From Lophium mytilinum (taxonomy: Eukaryota; Ascomycota; Dothideomycetes; Mytilinidiales; Mytilinidiaceae): 64,000 nt of DNA. This document shows positions 12,101 to 20,717 of this stretch, piece by piece. The position numbers and the translations under genes were made by a program. The notes below the pieces were generated by a model. The model was not told the DNA's origin. It did no database searches and worked only from the letters and a program-made list of their open reading frames with translations. Location: contig MU004188.1 of NCBI GenBank assembly GCA_010093605.1, forward strand, positions 1,126,341-1,190,340, written 5' to 3'. The stretch's first letter is position 1, and every line of letters begins with the position of its first letter.

Positions 12101-13401
12101 TCCGGTCTGAGATGGATAACGTCCGCATGGATGCCGATACCGCAAAGGCCCGAAATGAGCTTTTGTTGGAAGAGGCAGCCGACTCCAAGCAACAAGCGTT
12201 GGACGAAGCGTTGAACGCAAGGAGATCAGCCCTGCAGGAGCAGGAACGCACTTTTGAACGACGCATAGAGCTTCTCCAGAAGGAAAACAGCAGAGCCCTT
12301 GACATGGCGGTTGAGGACAAGGACAGGTCCGAGTCCTATCTGAAGGAACGCTTGAGTTTGTCAGACGCCAAGTTGGAGCATCTACAAGATAAGATTGCCC
12401 ATCTCGAAGAGAAGGTCTCCGTCGCTCAGTCGGCCGCCCAAGCTGCTGCCCAAGCGGCTCAATCAGCCAAAGCGCCCAATGCTTCTGCATCGCAGCACGG
12501 CCATACTTCTAGGCAACCCGAAAAGATCTCACCTCAGGCCTTGCGCGAGTCAATCGCTGTTCTGCAAGAGCAGCTTCAAGAGCGCGAGACTCGCATCGAG
12601 TCTCTCGAGCACAAGCTCGAAGAAGTCGATTCTGAGGCGCCTGCGAAGCTGAAAGAGCGCGAAACCGAAGTCGGCTGGCTGCGTGAGCTACTCGGCGTAC
12701 GCGTCGATGATCTATCTGAGCTCATCAATGCCCTCGCTCAACCAGCTTTCAGCCGGGAGGCCGTTCGTGACGCGGCCATTCGCATCCGCACGAATCTTCA
12801 AATGGAACAGCAGGAGAAGGAGAGATTAATGACTGGCGGCCAGAACTTCCCAGCCATCGTCAATAGCTTGTCGAGCTTTGCAACATCGAACTTCTCTTCG
12901 CCAAAGGCAGGTGCACTAGCAGCTGCGGCTGCATTCGGCAACTGGCGAAAGGGCGGGAACACAGCATCGAGCTCCCTCTCAACCGCCTCTGCGAACACAT
13001 CGCGTACGCCAACGCCCTCTCGTAACGCTCCGCGTCCCGCTCCTGTTCCCTCGACGCAGTCTTTCCTTTCGGGTCTCATGACCCCGCCGACCTCCAACCT
13101 CCGCCGCACGCCACAGACTCTGTCGGCTGTCCACCCGCGACAACCGTACTCCGGCTCCAACTCTAGCAGCAGCACCTTTCGCGGCTCGGACGCTGGGTTT
13201 CCGGCCCTAGGCAAGCAGGCCGTGGGTGGTGCGGAGCTCCACGCACCATCTACACCGCCGCTGCTGCGCAATGCGAGCTACGACCAGGATGCCGAGGGGT
13301 ACAGCGAGAACGGCTACTATGACGACGAGGAGAGCACCGTGGACGGGAACCCTGGCGATGCGGTAGGCTTCGAGGGATTCGGACCCGGGCTTCACCGGTG
13401 A
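6154..13401 (+). CDS. Very large low-complexity and coiled-coil protein, function unknown (2415 aa, one exon)
   Basis: A single uninterrupted frame of 2415 codons, exceptional in a window where most genes have introns. Residues 1-700 are Ser/Pro-rich with three QFGLEHLLPS repeats (129, 149, 168) and polyglutamine near 650-675. Residues 700-1400 are disordered, with scattered Phe-Gly and Phe-Pro patches (SSFGGFAF, FGSGFDFG, FKPDVPAF). Residues 1523-1622 hold four 25-residue PPVDLS repeats. Residues about 1640-2210 read as a long heptad-type coiled coil rich in Glu, Arg, Ala and Gln. A hydrophobic segment follows (EVGWLRELLGV, then AFGNWRKGG), then a Ser/Pro tail. I know no function. The shape suggests a cytoskeletal, spindle-pole, septal or tethering scaffold, but this is inference. 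The start is the first methionine after the C/T-rich leader. Confidence 0.85.
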   Translation: MQARRTTTSSPALPSSPPTAFQHEGEASPLTEARSVPSPAQTLWTAHSPTQTLGHSSPELPPLPSLASLGGVPRTPSTIARHEATDSTYYTASWGSPYQRPPPGFNISSALRDHLAPDSDDLEDASSLQFGLEHLLPSHLNEENSSDPQFGLEHLLPSPLTEDASPNQFGLEHLLPSRLPSNSVLTPTRPTFSPISEVPEATPRPSGISFGDTLPEQLLSDPTGVWVRQFLSGGWNNDKADWWTDESSHNESGVKKDEKQDKTEGQVKQKKKGHKSRKSNLTLKQQDFWAHFSKEQKEHFGRMMASKYADPVHSRKGSENSQLSQPLRSPASDKALPPPPRSDAALSPKLPSEPEHAIPKEAPVRPPSAPRPRKRLPWKGKACWIGLPADLPRGKPGQPPMPLSSQEVAARMESFERAGYNTNGFDHFKERESVVGPTGLAQARGVYPEPSDYQEERSSGTFRVRIPNKAEWEAYENYLMEQKLAALGVSMGGEEEEVSPAMSRKASSQYPALPFSPPLPTSSAGSQRLGQNGSVISGTFPHGPSPAHGHASTRSIASPISPFGNQRPGMHMHRHSTFTTPANFGQSQPTPPGLPGWSPQQYFGPQGVSRGGSPALSHSRPDLADLASPSSPFGLRPNQQFPFPQKDDLLVQMQQQQQRLQAQLLLQQQQQLLNNMRPSSTLAEVPEDEAEEDEVADIKQSNQPGPQIAVPTPRGHQHNISENLEREIRDAEYHLEQAIDKQLEEGGEFSTESPFNLNSRKNQISSPNPQAAKSAWEEPRPIQQVLHQPQPHNRAHSLTKPQRPLSMSFNSQNTNGQREELSDDAKTNGSEVTNPSLEEGELQESDPSSKQHSKSASQASASWKDSKLNFGRPQSIHSKHTSTSSISRLNVEAKEFKFNPSASFNPSTSTSSPNTSSFGGFAFQPAINKPIGQRPQPVPRSNNASIDGLGSGLNVTAPAFKPTLGMKAPALPSSNFDFLSKGPDFKPDVPAFTPSAVSPAVVQSPAVAAGANGPSKIFGNFNMNANDFVKPAKRSKAVPIVMPDTTQQPVEEVADKEDEGGRITQPEGREKRARHGRDDGEQVPQFAMPSYPLGEASQNQGAKQTPETERAIVPEDKENLSPNKEQIQPKARSPQPFSAATLQREGSSFGLGTHTPKTDDVSDAASGTKTPTEAEPQHDVEKVSPSVEEQPKPFTKKHASKGSLSATAKPFEYRPQFGSGFDFGIHVQKPSVPKSPELDTSHVSSPRHVSRSPATTFRPSDDGSYKTAPEPHKHRVPYPESESIDYDYVQTFDEIDSVMKHLNEEGSDFGVERDSNSWDQSSPRRSLHDFERLQPNTQMRSDAPSPSPRRIYAHIPAPGTLHASSTSITHDPFSDERAGMAYESPVHRLNNADEVPVSDWDEGITSEGEDKIQTRSRFFDSHVDGLIGRLLQNRLVPLERNLQLIQDSISTMGLKGGRGRRSMSTNDRLDSDADDEDDDADVHYRNRSPRKDRKLEKIRAIVMEAIASQPQHSADSAVVPAQPALDLTELQEALGDIKASIISVPSQPPVDLSALQEALTEIRTSIAAVPAQPPVDLSELNKALDEIKSSVVSAPPQPPVDLSEFYQALGDVKVSFAQSASSSVQPEDFREMIEDVLKRQSTEMVLHRDNKAAEESELRVADLQSMVKEATLRVDAEVEARKAIEAREISTQRLLKVTEEELVLLREAARDDEHKMRAMDEEIHDSRAKISALRDAEEDLRDRLSSLASENEQSKLKAIAFESSEEDLQKKLTGVSAENEALQFTLEEYRLSSDKWRQEIQQANAEKEEMKKAVDASLFQAEEAQRIRESMRTKLETIQRDMSIASGQVSAERAQWQKSDQEHMTRYEILSARIEAEGRTRERLERELERLEGQEREGMRMKVTLEQTQKANARLEDAVNALRHQSDQHQRAAEKYERDYQEAREAGRVEVQRTRVLMEADIDVANNQVNMVRAEMEHEISRLRSEMDNVRMDADTAKARNELLLEEAADSKQQALDEALNARRSALQEQERTFERRIELLQKENSRALDMAVEDKDRSESYLKERLSLSDAKLEHLQDKIAHLEEKVSVAQSAAQAAAQAAQSAKAPNASASQHGHTSRQPEKISPQALRESIAVLQEQLQERETRIESLEHKLEEVDSEAPAKLKERETEVGWLRELLGVRVDDLSELINALAQPAFSREAVRDAAIRIRTNLQMEQQEKERLMTGGQNFPAIVNSLSSFATSNFSSPKAGALAAAAAFGNWRKGGNTASSSLSTASANTSRTPTPSRNAPRPAPVPSTQSFLSGLMTPPTSNLRRTPQTLSAVHPRQPYSGSNSSSSTFRGSDAGFPALGKQAVGGAELHAPSTPPLLRNASYDQDAEGYSENGYYDDEESTVDGNPGDAVGFEGFGPGLHR
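6538..6684 (+). repeat. Three QFGLEHLLPS repeats inside the large protein
   Basis: The decapeptide occurs identically at residues 129, 149 and 168, separated by short acidic and Ser/Pro linkers. Codon use differs between the copies (caattcgggctc, caatttggactc, caattcggcttg), so the copies are not recent duplicates and the peptide itself appears to be under selection. Confidence 0.9.
8106..8178 (+). repeat. Polyglutamine tract in the large protein
   Basis: A CAG/CAA-rich stretch encodes two runs of five glutamines linked by RLQAQLLL. Mixed CAG and CAA codons make it less prone to slippage. Confidence 0.85.
10720..11019 (+). repeat. Four 25-residue repeats (PPVDLSxLxxAL type) in the large protein
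   Basis: Units start at residues 1523, 1548, 1573 and 1598, an exact 75-nt period. Each has the pattern P-x-[VL]-D-L-[ST]-E/A-L/F-x-x-A-L-x-[DE]-[IV]-K/R-x-S followed by a Pro/Gln linker. Each unit would form a short amphipathic helix joined by a proline hinge. It sits directly before the coiled coil. Confidence 0.9.
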
Positions 13402-16400
13402 GAGAAGTCCGGATGAAGAAGCAGAAGAGAAACTATAGTGGAGGAAGTGCCTAAACAAGGCGGAAGAAGAATTCAACACAACCCTATTTTCCTATGTCCA
13501 GATCCCCATTTCCTTGCGTTTTCAATGGTTCTTTTCACTGTTCAAAAGCTCGTGCTGGTTCGAGTGCCCCCTCTCTCTCTCTGCTTACTTTACATTATCG
13601 GAAGATAAACATCGTATCCGTCGCTTTTTTTGATTTTGCTCGCTAGTTTTGCGTCGCGACGGAAATACCCCTCCCCCAAATATCCCGAGATTGAAGATTT
13701 GAACTCTTTTCTTTTCATTATCATGTTGAGTGTTTATACCCACACCATACCCCTGCCCTATACTACCCACATATAGTTGGACTGAAATTGTAATACAGTT
13801 AGTTTCGTATATTTTATTACTCGTTTGTTTTGTTGTTTGTGTATGTGCATAGCGCTGGGGAAAAGGGATCTAGGCTGAAGAGGTGCGAGTGTGTTTAGTT
13901 TTAGCTAATAGGATTTATATGTCTATCTTTTGTTATGTCTTGGTGAACTGGCCATCCGGAAATGTTAATAGTAGCCGGCCTCGTGGGCTTGGGACGGGAT
14001 AGGGGTTGCGTAGTATGTCGTGCTCTTACCTTCCACTTCCTTCCCATCACCGTCATTGAGCAGAAGCATTGCATCTTATCTGACGATCCATAGAGATTGT
14101 TGGTATCGCACCAAATCAGTGCTCGTCACCATCGCCCTCATGCACCAAAGCCAGCGACACTCCCGGCCCTCTTCCACCAGCTCCAGCCATCGAACCTTAG
14201 CACATGTGAAGTTGACAGTCACGCCACCATGCATCTCTGTTTTAGTTGTTTGGACACCACCTCCACCGCCTCAACTCCATCGGTTTGCCATGTTCGCGGT
14301 TTCGACCAGTCCACCCACAGGCCATAATTCCGTTTCACACTTCGGTTTTGATCCACAAACTCTCCACCACATCGAATCCCCACAGGTCTTTAGTTGTTGA
14401 TGCCCAGCCCACTCCATAGGGTATGTCTTGCTGTATTTTTGATCTCCCACCCCGACTCCTTGGGGAAAGAAGAACGAAGAAGGACGGGCAGGCGGCCTTA
14501 AGTAGGCGAAAGAAAAGGACTGCTGAGTCAGAAGTGTGGTGGTCATGTGCGCTGGTCTGGTTTCACGGGAGTTGGCTAATAGAGGCAAATAGTAGAGGAC
14601 CTTCCTTCCGGATTGCTGGTAGGAGGCTGGGTCACCCTCATCGAACACGAAGGCAGCAGGTTGATTAGAGGCATTTAGGGCCGCTTAAGTCAATGCATTG
14701 GAAAACGTTGGATGATGGTGAGCAGGAGTGCACAGAATTGTGTCCTGGCGCTGTAGAGTTGCGAAGCGTTCCTTATGTTACGGTGTCATGAAGCTGCTGC
14801 TCGAAACTCGACGAGTAGACGTGGGCACTAAGAATGAAAAAACACTGAAGAAAATGCTCTTTACCCGACCGCCATTAATGGCCTGGGTGGTAGAGATGGC
14901 GCCGACGCCGCCATGCTTCTGCTCGACCACGGTGCGGACGTGAATAGCGTTACTACTGCTGATAGCTGGCCTGCGTTGCATTAATCTGCACTATTCCTTA
15001 GTACCGAAGAGATGATGCGTTTACTCATTAAACGAGGAGCTGAGGTTGACGCAAGAGGGGGTAGAGGCGAGCGTGCGGAGCGATATGTCGTGGGCTTATG
15101 GGGCGAGACCGCGGGACGAGATTCAACACCTTTGCATTATGCAGCAGCGAGGGGGCACGAAGGGAAGATTGAAGTTCTCCTAGAAGCTGGTGCTAAGCTT
15201 GATCTTTTGGTTTAGGGAGGTCGAACACCGGAGCAGAGGGCTTTGGCTGGAGGTCATAACGAAGCTGCGGAATTGTTGAAGTACCAACGTGCGTAATCAG
15301 ACGGTCCATTGCAGCGATGGCGTTAGGCAGTGAAAGACTTCGTTAATGTAAGGTGGTTATTACTATTCATCAGCACTACAAATGCACACCTCTCGAAACA
15401 AATCTAAACACCACTTCAGACTACCCATTCTTTATCTACTATCAATATAACTGATACCCCTCATCGCCATCGCTTACCATTAACCACATCCCTTATTAAC
15501 TTCATCTTCAGGTTTTGAGCACCCATCACGCCCCTTCGCCGTTCGGACTTATCATCATCGTATTGAACCTCCACTGCCATGTGTTGTATTGCAGGCCATA
15601 GCATCTATATTATTGCAGAGCGCGATGATGACGTACATGAGCTCCCTGTTTGCTGCCGGTAGCGATTGCTATAGGTGACTGTTATCATCCAACACCATGG
15701 AACCCTGATGATAAGCAATTTTTCCCACCATTCTTCCTCCCCGCAGAACCATGATGGGTAGGTGAGTTTTTAGTTGATCCTCTCCTCCCACTCCGTTCAT
15801 AGATGTCCGTGTCGGTTTTGCCAGCCCGACCACAACCCACTGGCAATGGTAGCCTGTTTTTCTGAACCATCATAGTCGAACCTAGGTAGTTGCACAGCCC
15901 AACGGCGAACGCATCGGAAGCTCCCGTCGCAGGTTTGAATGCCCGACACACTCCATCACGGTCTTCGTTTGGGTTTTTTGAACCACGGATTCCAAACCCT
16001 TCCTTCCCATGGAAAATGAAGGAAGATGGGGAGTGGTGGGGCTTTTATACGCAAAGGAAGAGGTTGCTGAGTCATCGTCACACGTTCAGCTGCAAGTCAC
16101 GTGATCAACGATGCTTATCTAGATGTTGAAGTCAAGAAAACTACTGACTAGATTTCAACAAAAAAGAGAAAAGGAGATCGCTCCGCGGCTCGAACCGAGA
16201 CCTCTCTTTCTCACTCACAAAAGGCAAAAAAAGGTAGAAATTGGTTACCATAAGTGCAGCATGGTGTGAGCTCTAACACACCGAGCCATTGCTGGCTATG
16301 GTTGGATGGGCTATGTCAGCGCCCCGCACGGCGTCTAGGATACTCTGCAATGTGCAATGCATTTGATCCCAATTTCTGGATTCTCTGCGGTGTGCCGTTT

Positions 16401-16928
16401 GGTGTAGCGTGAGCTGTAACACCACTCAACTCCCAAGGGAGGTCCTACCCGGACTTTTAACGAGTGTGTCATGTCATCGCCCGGCACGGTGCATCAAATC
16501 CTTTTGGATACCATCAAAATATTATGGTATTTATACTCCAAAAAACTGCTTAGCTCACTTTCACGTGGCAACCCACGGTAGCCACCCGATCTTTCTCACA
16601 CTATGGTTTTCCCGAGTACCTACGGCGCTGGTTGAAAACTATTCAGAAGACGTAGTGCATAGAGTTATGCCGTCGCTATGTACAAGACATATCAACACTC
16701 CGCAATGGCACTCCTTGATTGACAAATATCTCTATTCGTTATGCCGATACCTAGCTTTCAAATGCTAGAGGCGTTGGATACTACTCGGCATATCCCCATC
16801 CCTCCCCCAGCAGAACGCCCAGATATGCATGCTCGCAGATATATAGCGGTATAGCCATACCGACCTCACTTAACGCTCCTACAAACCCTCACTTTTCATA
16901 GCCGTCATAAGTCCCAAATCCTCCCGAA
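13402..16928. other. Gene-poor gap with decayed sequence
   Basis: 3.5 kb with no intact gene. From 13402 to about 13900 is a T-rich region probably holding the 3' UTR of the large gene. An ankyrin relic lies at 14785-15296. From 16250 to 16500 there are weak imperfect direct repeats. Remaining open frames are short, use no consistent frame, and show no recognisable protein. Confidence 0.6.
14785..15296 (+). pseudogene. Ankyrin-repeat gene relic (two stops and a frameshift)
   Basis: Recognisable ankyrin pieces run in order: VMKLLLETRRVDV, then after a frame change AAMLLLDHGADVNSV, MMRLLIKRGAEVDARG, STPLHYAAARGHEG, IEVLLEAGAKLD, GGRTPEQRALAGGHNEAAELL, ending in a stop. The reading frame changes near 14890, and in-frame stops occur at 14982 (TAA) and 15213 (TAG) in the middle of repeats, with no GT/AG pair that would remove them. 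Both stops become Gln codons by one T-to-C change, so they fit CpA-to-TpA mutation of the RIP type. No start codon in a convincing place. It is therefore a dead fragment of a larger ankyrin protein. Confidence 0.75.
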
Positions 16929-19436
16929 TCAAAACCTAGACAACACCCCCCGCACAGTGCCATTCAGCACCACCCTCCCCTTGATCGGCAGCTCCCAAAT
17001 CCCCACCTCATCCCCCGTCCCATCCTTCAACCACCGCTGCAGGAGCGCATTGCTCTCAACCGGCTTGATATCCTTCGATGCCGTGCCGACCGTCACATGC
17101 GCGACGGCATTCGTAGTCTCAAAATGTACGTCCTGCCCATCCTCCAATGGTGCAGACCCACTCAAGCGCACTACAAAGCACAGCACGCGATTGTCCCACA
17201 CGACGCGCTCGAGCTGGACGTCGCACTTGCCCAGCTCAGGTTCCTTGACGCCCTCGTTATCGCTGAGCGCGCTGGCGGTGGTGTGGAGTTTCAGTAGTTT
17301 ATCCCACGCCTCGGGCTGCTGTGCTGCCAAGGCGCGATGCATGAGCGTGACGTGAAACTCGGGCTGCACACGGCGGGTTTGCTGCAGCTGGCGGAAGAAC
17401 CGGGCGGTGTTAGCGTCTTCGTCCCTGAATGCGGCGTCGAGGATGCTGTTGATGCGAGCCGAGGGGAGGCGGACGGCGAAGAACTCCAGTTTCGGGGCTT
17501 TCGATGCCTTGGGTTGGTTGGCGGAAGAGGAGGCGGATGGTGTAGAGCGCGAATTCGGAAATTGGGGCTTGTTCGAGGGGACTTCTCCTTTCGACCATTT
17601 GTTTCCCTTGTTGGGCTTGCTGAGGTCCACTTTTACGCTCGGCTTGTAATCGTTCATGGCGTATTCGATAGCAGCGTCGAGGTCGTCGGCGCTGGGCATT
17701 TCTTGGAATAGCTTGGGGTATTCGTTGTGGAGTTTCTCTACGATAGTTTCGAGGTTTTCGCGGGAGGAAGCAACAGGGTCAAGGTCAATGACGAGGTCGA
17801 AGCCGTCGTCCGGGCCTCCGCTGGTGTCGATGGGCTGGAAGCGATGCATGAAGCCTTCCATGATCTCTACAATCTCGTCTTTGCCCTTGGATCCGGCTTG
17901 GATGGTCTGGTGATTATCGCCTCGGGACAAGACTCGTTCGCGGGTTGCTTGACGGATATTGTCATAGTTGTAACGGTCGTGCACGTATTGGATGGCGACA
18001 AAACGTGCGTCCGGATTGATCCTGGAGACGTCGGCCATGATCTGTTCCCGTTCGCGCTTCTGATGGTTATTTCTGTCGGCAATAACCACTGGACTTAGGG
18101 TCATCAACGCCGCAATGGCTTCGGCGAATCTCTGAGGACGTCTCTGTTTCTGTTCGATGTTGTCGTTCTGGAAATGTTCCCATCCAAAGAGTTTGACCAG
18201 AGCAAGAGCTACAGTTGTCTTCCCACAGCCAATGGTAGCAACTGGTACGAGTACGACGTTGTGAGTGACATCTTTCGACTCGACCTCGCCGTTCTCTCCC
18301 TCTTGACGGATAATGTCCGCACCAGTCAGACCTCGCTCTTTCAGAAAGTCGTTCCGCAACCCAATAATTCCGTGGTTCATGTTGTATGCCTTCGAGAGGC
18401 CTGGCTCACGGGCAAACCGCCGTCGCGCATACACCAAATACTCCTCTGTGATAGCTTTGTGCTTTTTGTACCTCGGTGCCTTTCCGGAAATCAAGGCCTT
18501 GGTACACTCCCTCCACTGCCTATACATCAAGTAAGGCTCCTCAAACTTATACTTGAAGAACCAATCTTGCCAGACGCCATCCTGGCCTTCTCGCGCCTGG
18601 CACCGGATGACGAAACCTTCGGTATCGCGGCCTTCGTAAGCTCCCGTCTCGGCAATACCATCTAGGAACGTCTTGACCTTCGTGATATCGTCTTCCATGA
18701 CATACGTGACCTTCTTCATGCCCCACTCGTCGGCAAACTTGTCCACCAAATATCCTGGATACGTCGTAAACTCCGGCTGATTGAGGTTGAGGCCGTGCAT
18801 GTACAGTCCCGCTGCGTCTGGTTCATAGGCTAGTACGTGCTCCTCAAACTCATCGTCGCATAGCTCCGCTACGGCTGTCACATTCATGGCCCTCAATTGC
18901 TTTGCAAGATCTCGCGTCGTCTTGCCTACGGTCGCTAGATGACGCTCCACCCACCTCTCACCGGCAACACTATGGCTGAGTGCTACATCGCCCCGTGGTC
19001 CGGTCGAGTGCTTGCTGCAGACGATCAAGGTCCCATCATCCAGTCCAGCAATGAATATAATGCACCCGTTCTCTTTAACACTCAGCTCATACGGACCCCG
19101 AGTGTTTTTCTCGACATTGTGCCACTCTGTCTTCCGCACTTCGCCATGATTGAAGAACTTGTCGTATCCCCGCACAGCGATCTCGTCCTTGCCGTCAAGC
19201 GTTGTGTAGGTGAAGAGGCCACGGGCGTAGGTTGGCAGGTTCTCCTTCTTGTAGTCCCAATCCTGCATTTTCCACGAGTCTACGGTGCGTCCTGTGGGGA
19301 GTGTGAAGGTGTTTTTCTTGACAGAGAAGCCGCTATTGGATTTGCCTTTTCTTGTGTGGTAGGAGAGGGCGTGGACGAGTTGCTTGATTTCGTGCGGGTC
19401 TTGAGCCCGGTAGGGCGCCGTTTCGCGGTGCGCCAT
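16929..19436 (-). CDS. TRL1: Fungal tRNA ligase (ligase, kinase and cyclic phosphodiesterase in one chain)
   Basis: Seals tRNA halves after intron excision and joins HAC1-type mRNA in the unfolded protein response (family knowledge). The 835-residue single-exon protein has the three family parts in order. The adenylyltransferase domain carries the nucleotidyl-transfer lysine in SVKENG at residue 121. The polynucleotide kinase has P-loop GCGKTT. The C-terminal cyclic phosphodiesterase has two H-x-T motifs, FHVTLMHR and AHVTVGTA. Length matches fungal Trl1 (about 800-840). I chose the start at MAHRETAPYRAQ; the 17 codons before it in frame contain no ATG. A TATA-like atatatat stretch lies about 60 bases upstream of this start. 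Confidence 0.95.
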   Translation of the reverse strand: MAHRETAPYRAQDPHEIKQLVHALSYHTRKGKSNSGFSVKKNTFTLPTGRTVDSWKMQDWDYKKENLPTYARGLFTYTTLDGKDEIAVRGYDKFFNHGEVRKTEWHNVEKNTRGPYELSVKENGCIIFIAGLDDGTLIVCSKHSTGPRGDVALSHSVAGERWVERHLATVGKTTRDLAKQLRAMNVTAVAELCDDEFEEHVLAYEPDAAGLYMHGLNLNQPEFTTYPGYLVDKFADEWGMKKVTYVMEDDITKVKTFLDGIAETGAYEGRDTEGFVIRCQAREGQDGVWQDWFFKYKFEEPYLMYRQWRECTKALISGKAPRYKKHKAITEEYLVYARRRFAREPGLSKAYNMNHGIIGLRNDFLKERGLTGADIIRQEGENGEVESKDVTHNVVLVPVATIGCGKTTVALALVKLFGWEHFQNDNIEQKQRRPQRFAEAIAALMTLSPVVIADRNNHQKREREQIMADVSRINPDARFVAIQYVHDRYNYDNIRQATRERVLSRGDNHQTIQAGSKGKDEIVEIMEGFMHRFQPIDTSGGPDDGFDLVIDLDPVASSRENLETIVEKLHNEYPKLFQEMPSADDLDAAIEYAMNDYKPSVKVDLSKPNKGNKWSKGEVPSNKPQFPNSRSTPSASSSANQPKASKAPKLEFFAVRLPSARINSILDAAFRDEDANTARFFRQLQQTRRVQPEFHVTLMHRALAAQQPEAWDKLLKLHTTASALSDNEGVKEPELGKCDVQLERVVWDNRVLCFVVRLSGSAPLEDGQDVHFETTNAVAHVTVGTASKDIKPVESNALLQRWLKDGTGDEVGIWELPIKGRVVLNGTVRGVLSRF

Positions 19437-20717
19437 GATGTAGGAGCCGCGGAGGTGCAGAGTCGAGTGTGGTGTTGTTATGGTCAAGGAGGGATATATA
19501 TGTGGGGGAGCTGCAGCTAGGAGGGGTGGTGAGTGCGGCTGTTAGTGGGATGATTTCAAGGAAGAGAGTCGGATTATAAGCAACCTGTCCATTCAGACTA
19601 CCACGAGAAAGCTGTGAGTCAGGCTCCAGAAGGGCGCTCCTCCGTCCTAGCTTTTTGTGGTGACTCAGGAAGGTGACTGGTGCAGCAATGGAGAAAGGGC
19701 GGTGCAGCTTTCAGACGGCAATCGGAAATGTGGGATGTGGCGGTGCATGTGGCGGTGTGTGGCTTACCTCGCGCGCCTCGCAGGGCTCGGAAAGTCGAAT
19801 TGTTTAGATATCGACGACAATATCGTCTAGAGATCATGTTGGAAAGCCAGAAAGGTGTTGACAGGATGCTAGCATGATTGCAAGACAATAGGGTAACTGG
19901 GTTGAGGTGCAACTGCTTTTTGGTAACCCAAGAAGTCAACGCAGTGTTGCCAAGATGGGGTTACCTAACACCGTAATAGGTAATTCAACACGCCCGCGCC
20001 GTCCTTTTCATCACTTTCAGATTGGTGATGATGTGCTGAAGCACCACGAGGAGGGGCTAGATGGCTCGCATACAAGCGCGTATTGTGTCTCTAGTTTAAT
20101 TACTTGGGGACTTCACATCTTAGGAAATATCTGTGTAATTCAACGAAGCACCTCAAATGGGGTGCGACCAAACTTTGGAAAGACATTGTCCTCCCTATCA
20201 CCACGGCACTCTTGATAATCAGTCTATAGTTGATTGATGTAGCCCTTTACCTCATAGCTCCGCTTCTGATCATGATGTTTCCTTCGGGATTTTCAGAGGC
20301 ATGCAAGGCTCAATCGTTCAGGCCTTTAGACCACGATTACGGAACCACCGAGGATCATCGCTGACCTGGGGCCTGTTGCGAGAGAGATAGCCGTCGCGGA
20401 ACTGCTTTGGTATACTCGTTGGTGCCGCGGTCGAACTCAGATGGCTTGTTCATCTTCAACGTAGTCAACTTCTGGGCCAGCGCCATTTTGTTGTCTCCAA
20501 AAATGGAGTACTGCAGTATGCTGGCCAGCCTCTCTTACAATCCCAATAGGAAGGCCCTGGGAGGTGCTAGAGGAACCAACCTGGTTGAGAGGAGGGAGCT
20601 GCTTGCCCCTTTATCCGTTGTGAGTTTTTAGGTCGACCTAGATCGGCCTCACAGGTCGTGAGGGTTTTTGAATGACATGTCCACCCGGGTTTCATTCGTG
20701 TTCCCATCATGGCAAGA
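19437..20717. other. Intergenic gap upstream of TRL1
   Basis: No gene recognised. Holds the TRL1 promoter at its left and the 3' flank of the Zn2Cys6 gene at its right. Open frames up to 106 codons are present on both strands but overlap each other and look random. Confidence 0.55.

Noticed and set aside
12798-13271. 157-codon frame antisense to the large coiled-coil gene
   Set aside because: A shadow of the GC-biased coding strand; no features of its own.
16180-16260. Possible tRNA or tRNA-derived element on the minus strand
   Set aside because: ggttcgagccg resembles a B box and a T-run follows, but the T stem does not pair over 5 bp, no A box or anticodon arm can be folded, and acceptor ends do not match.
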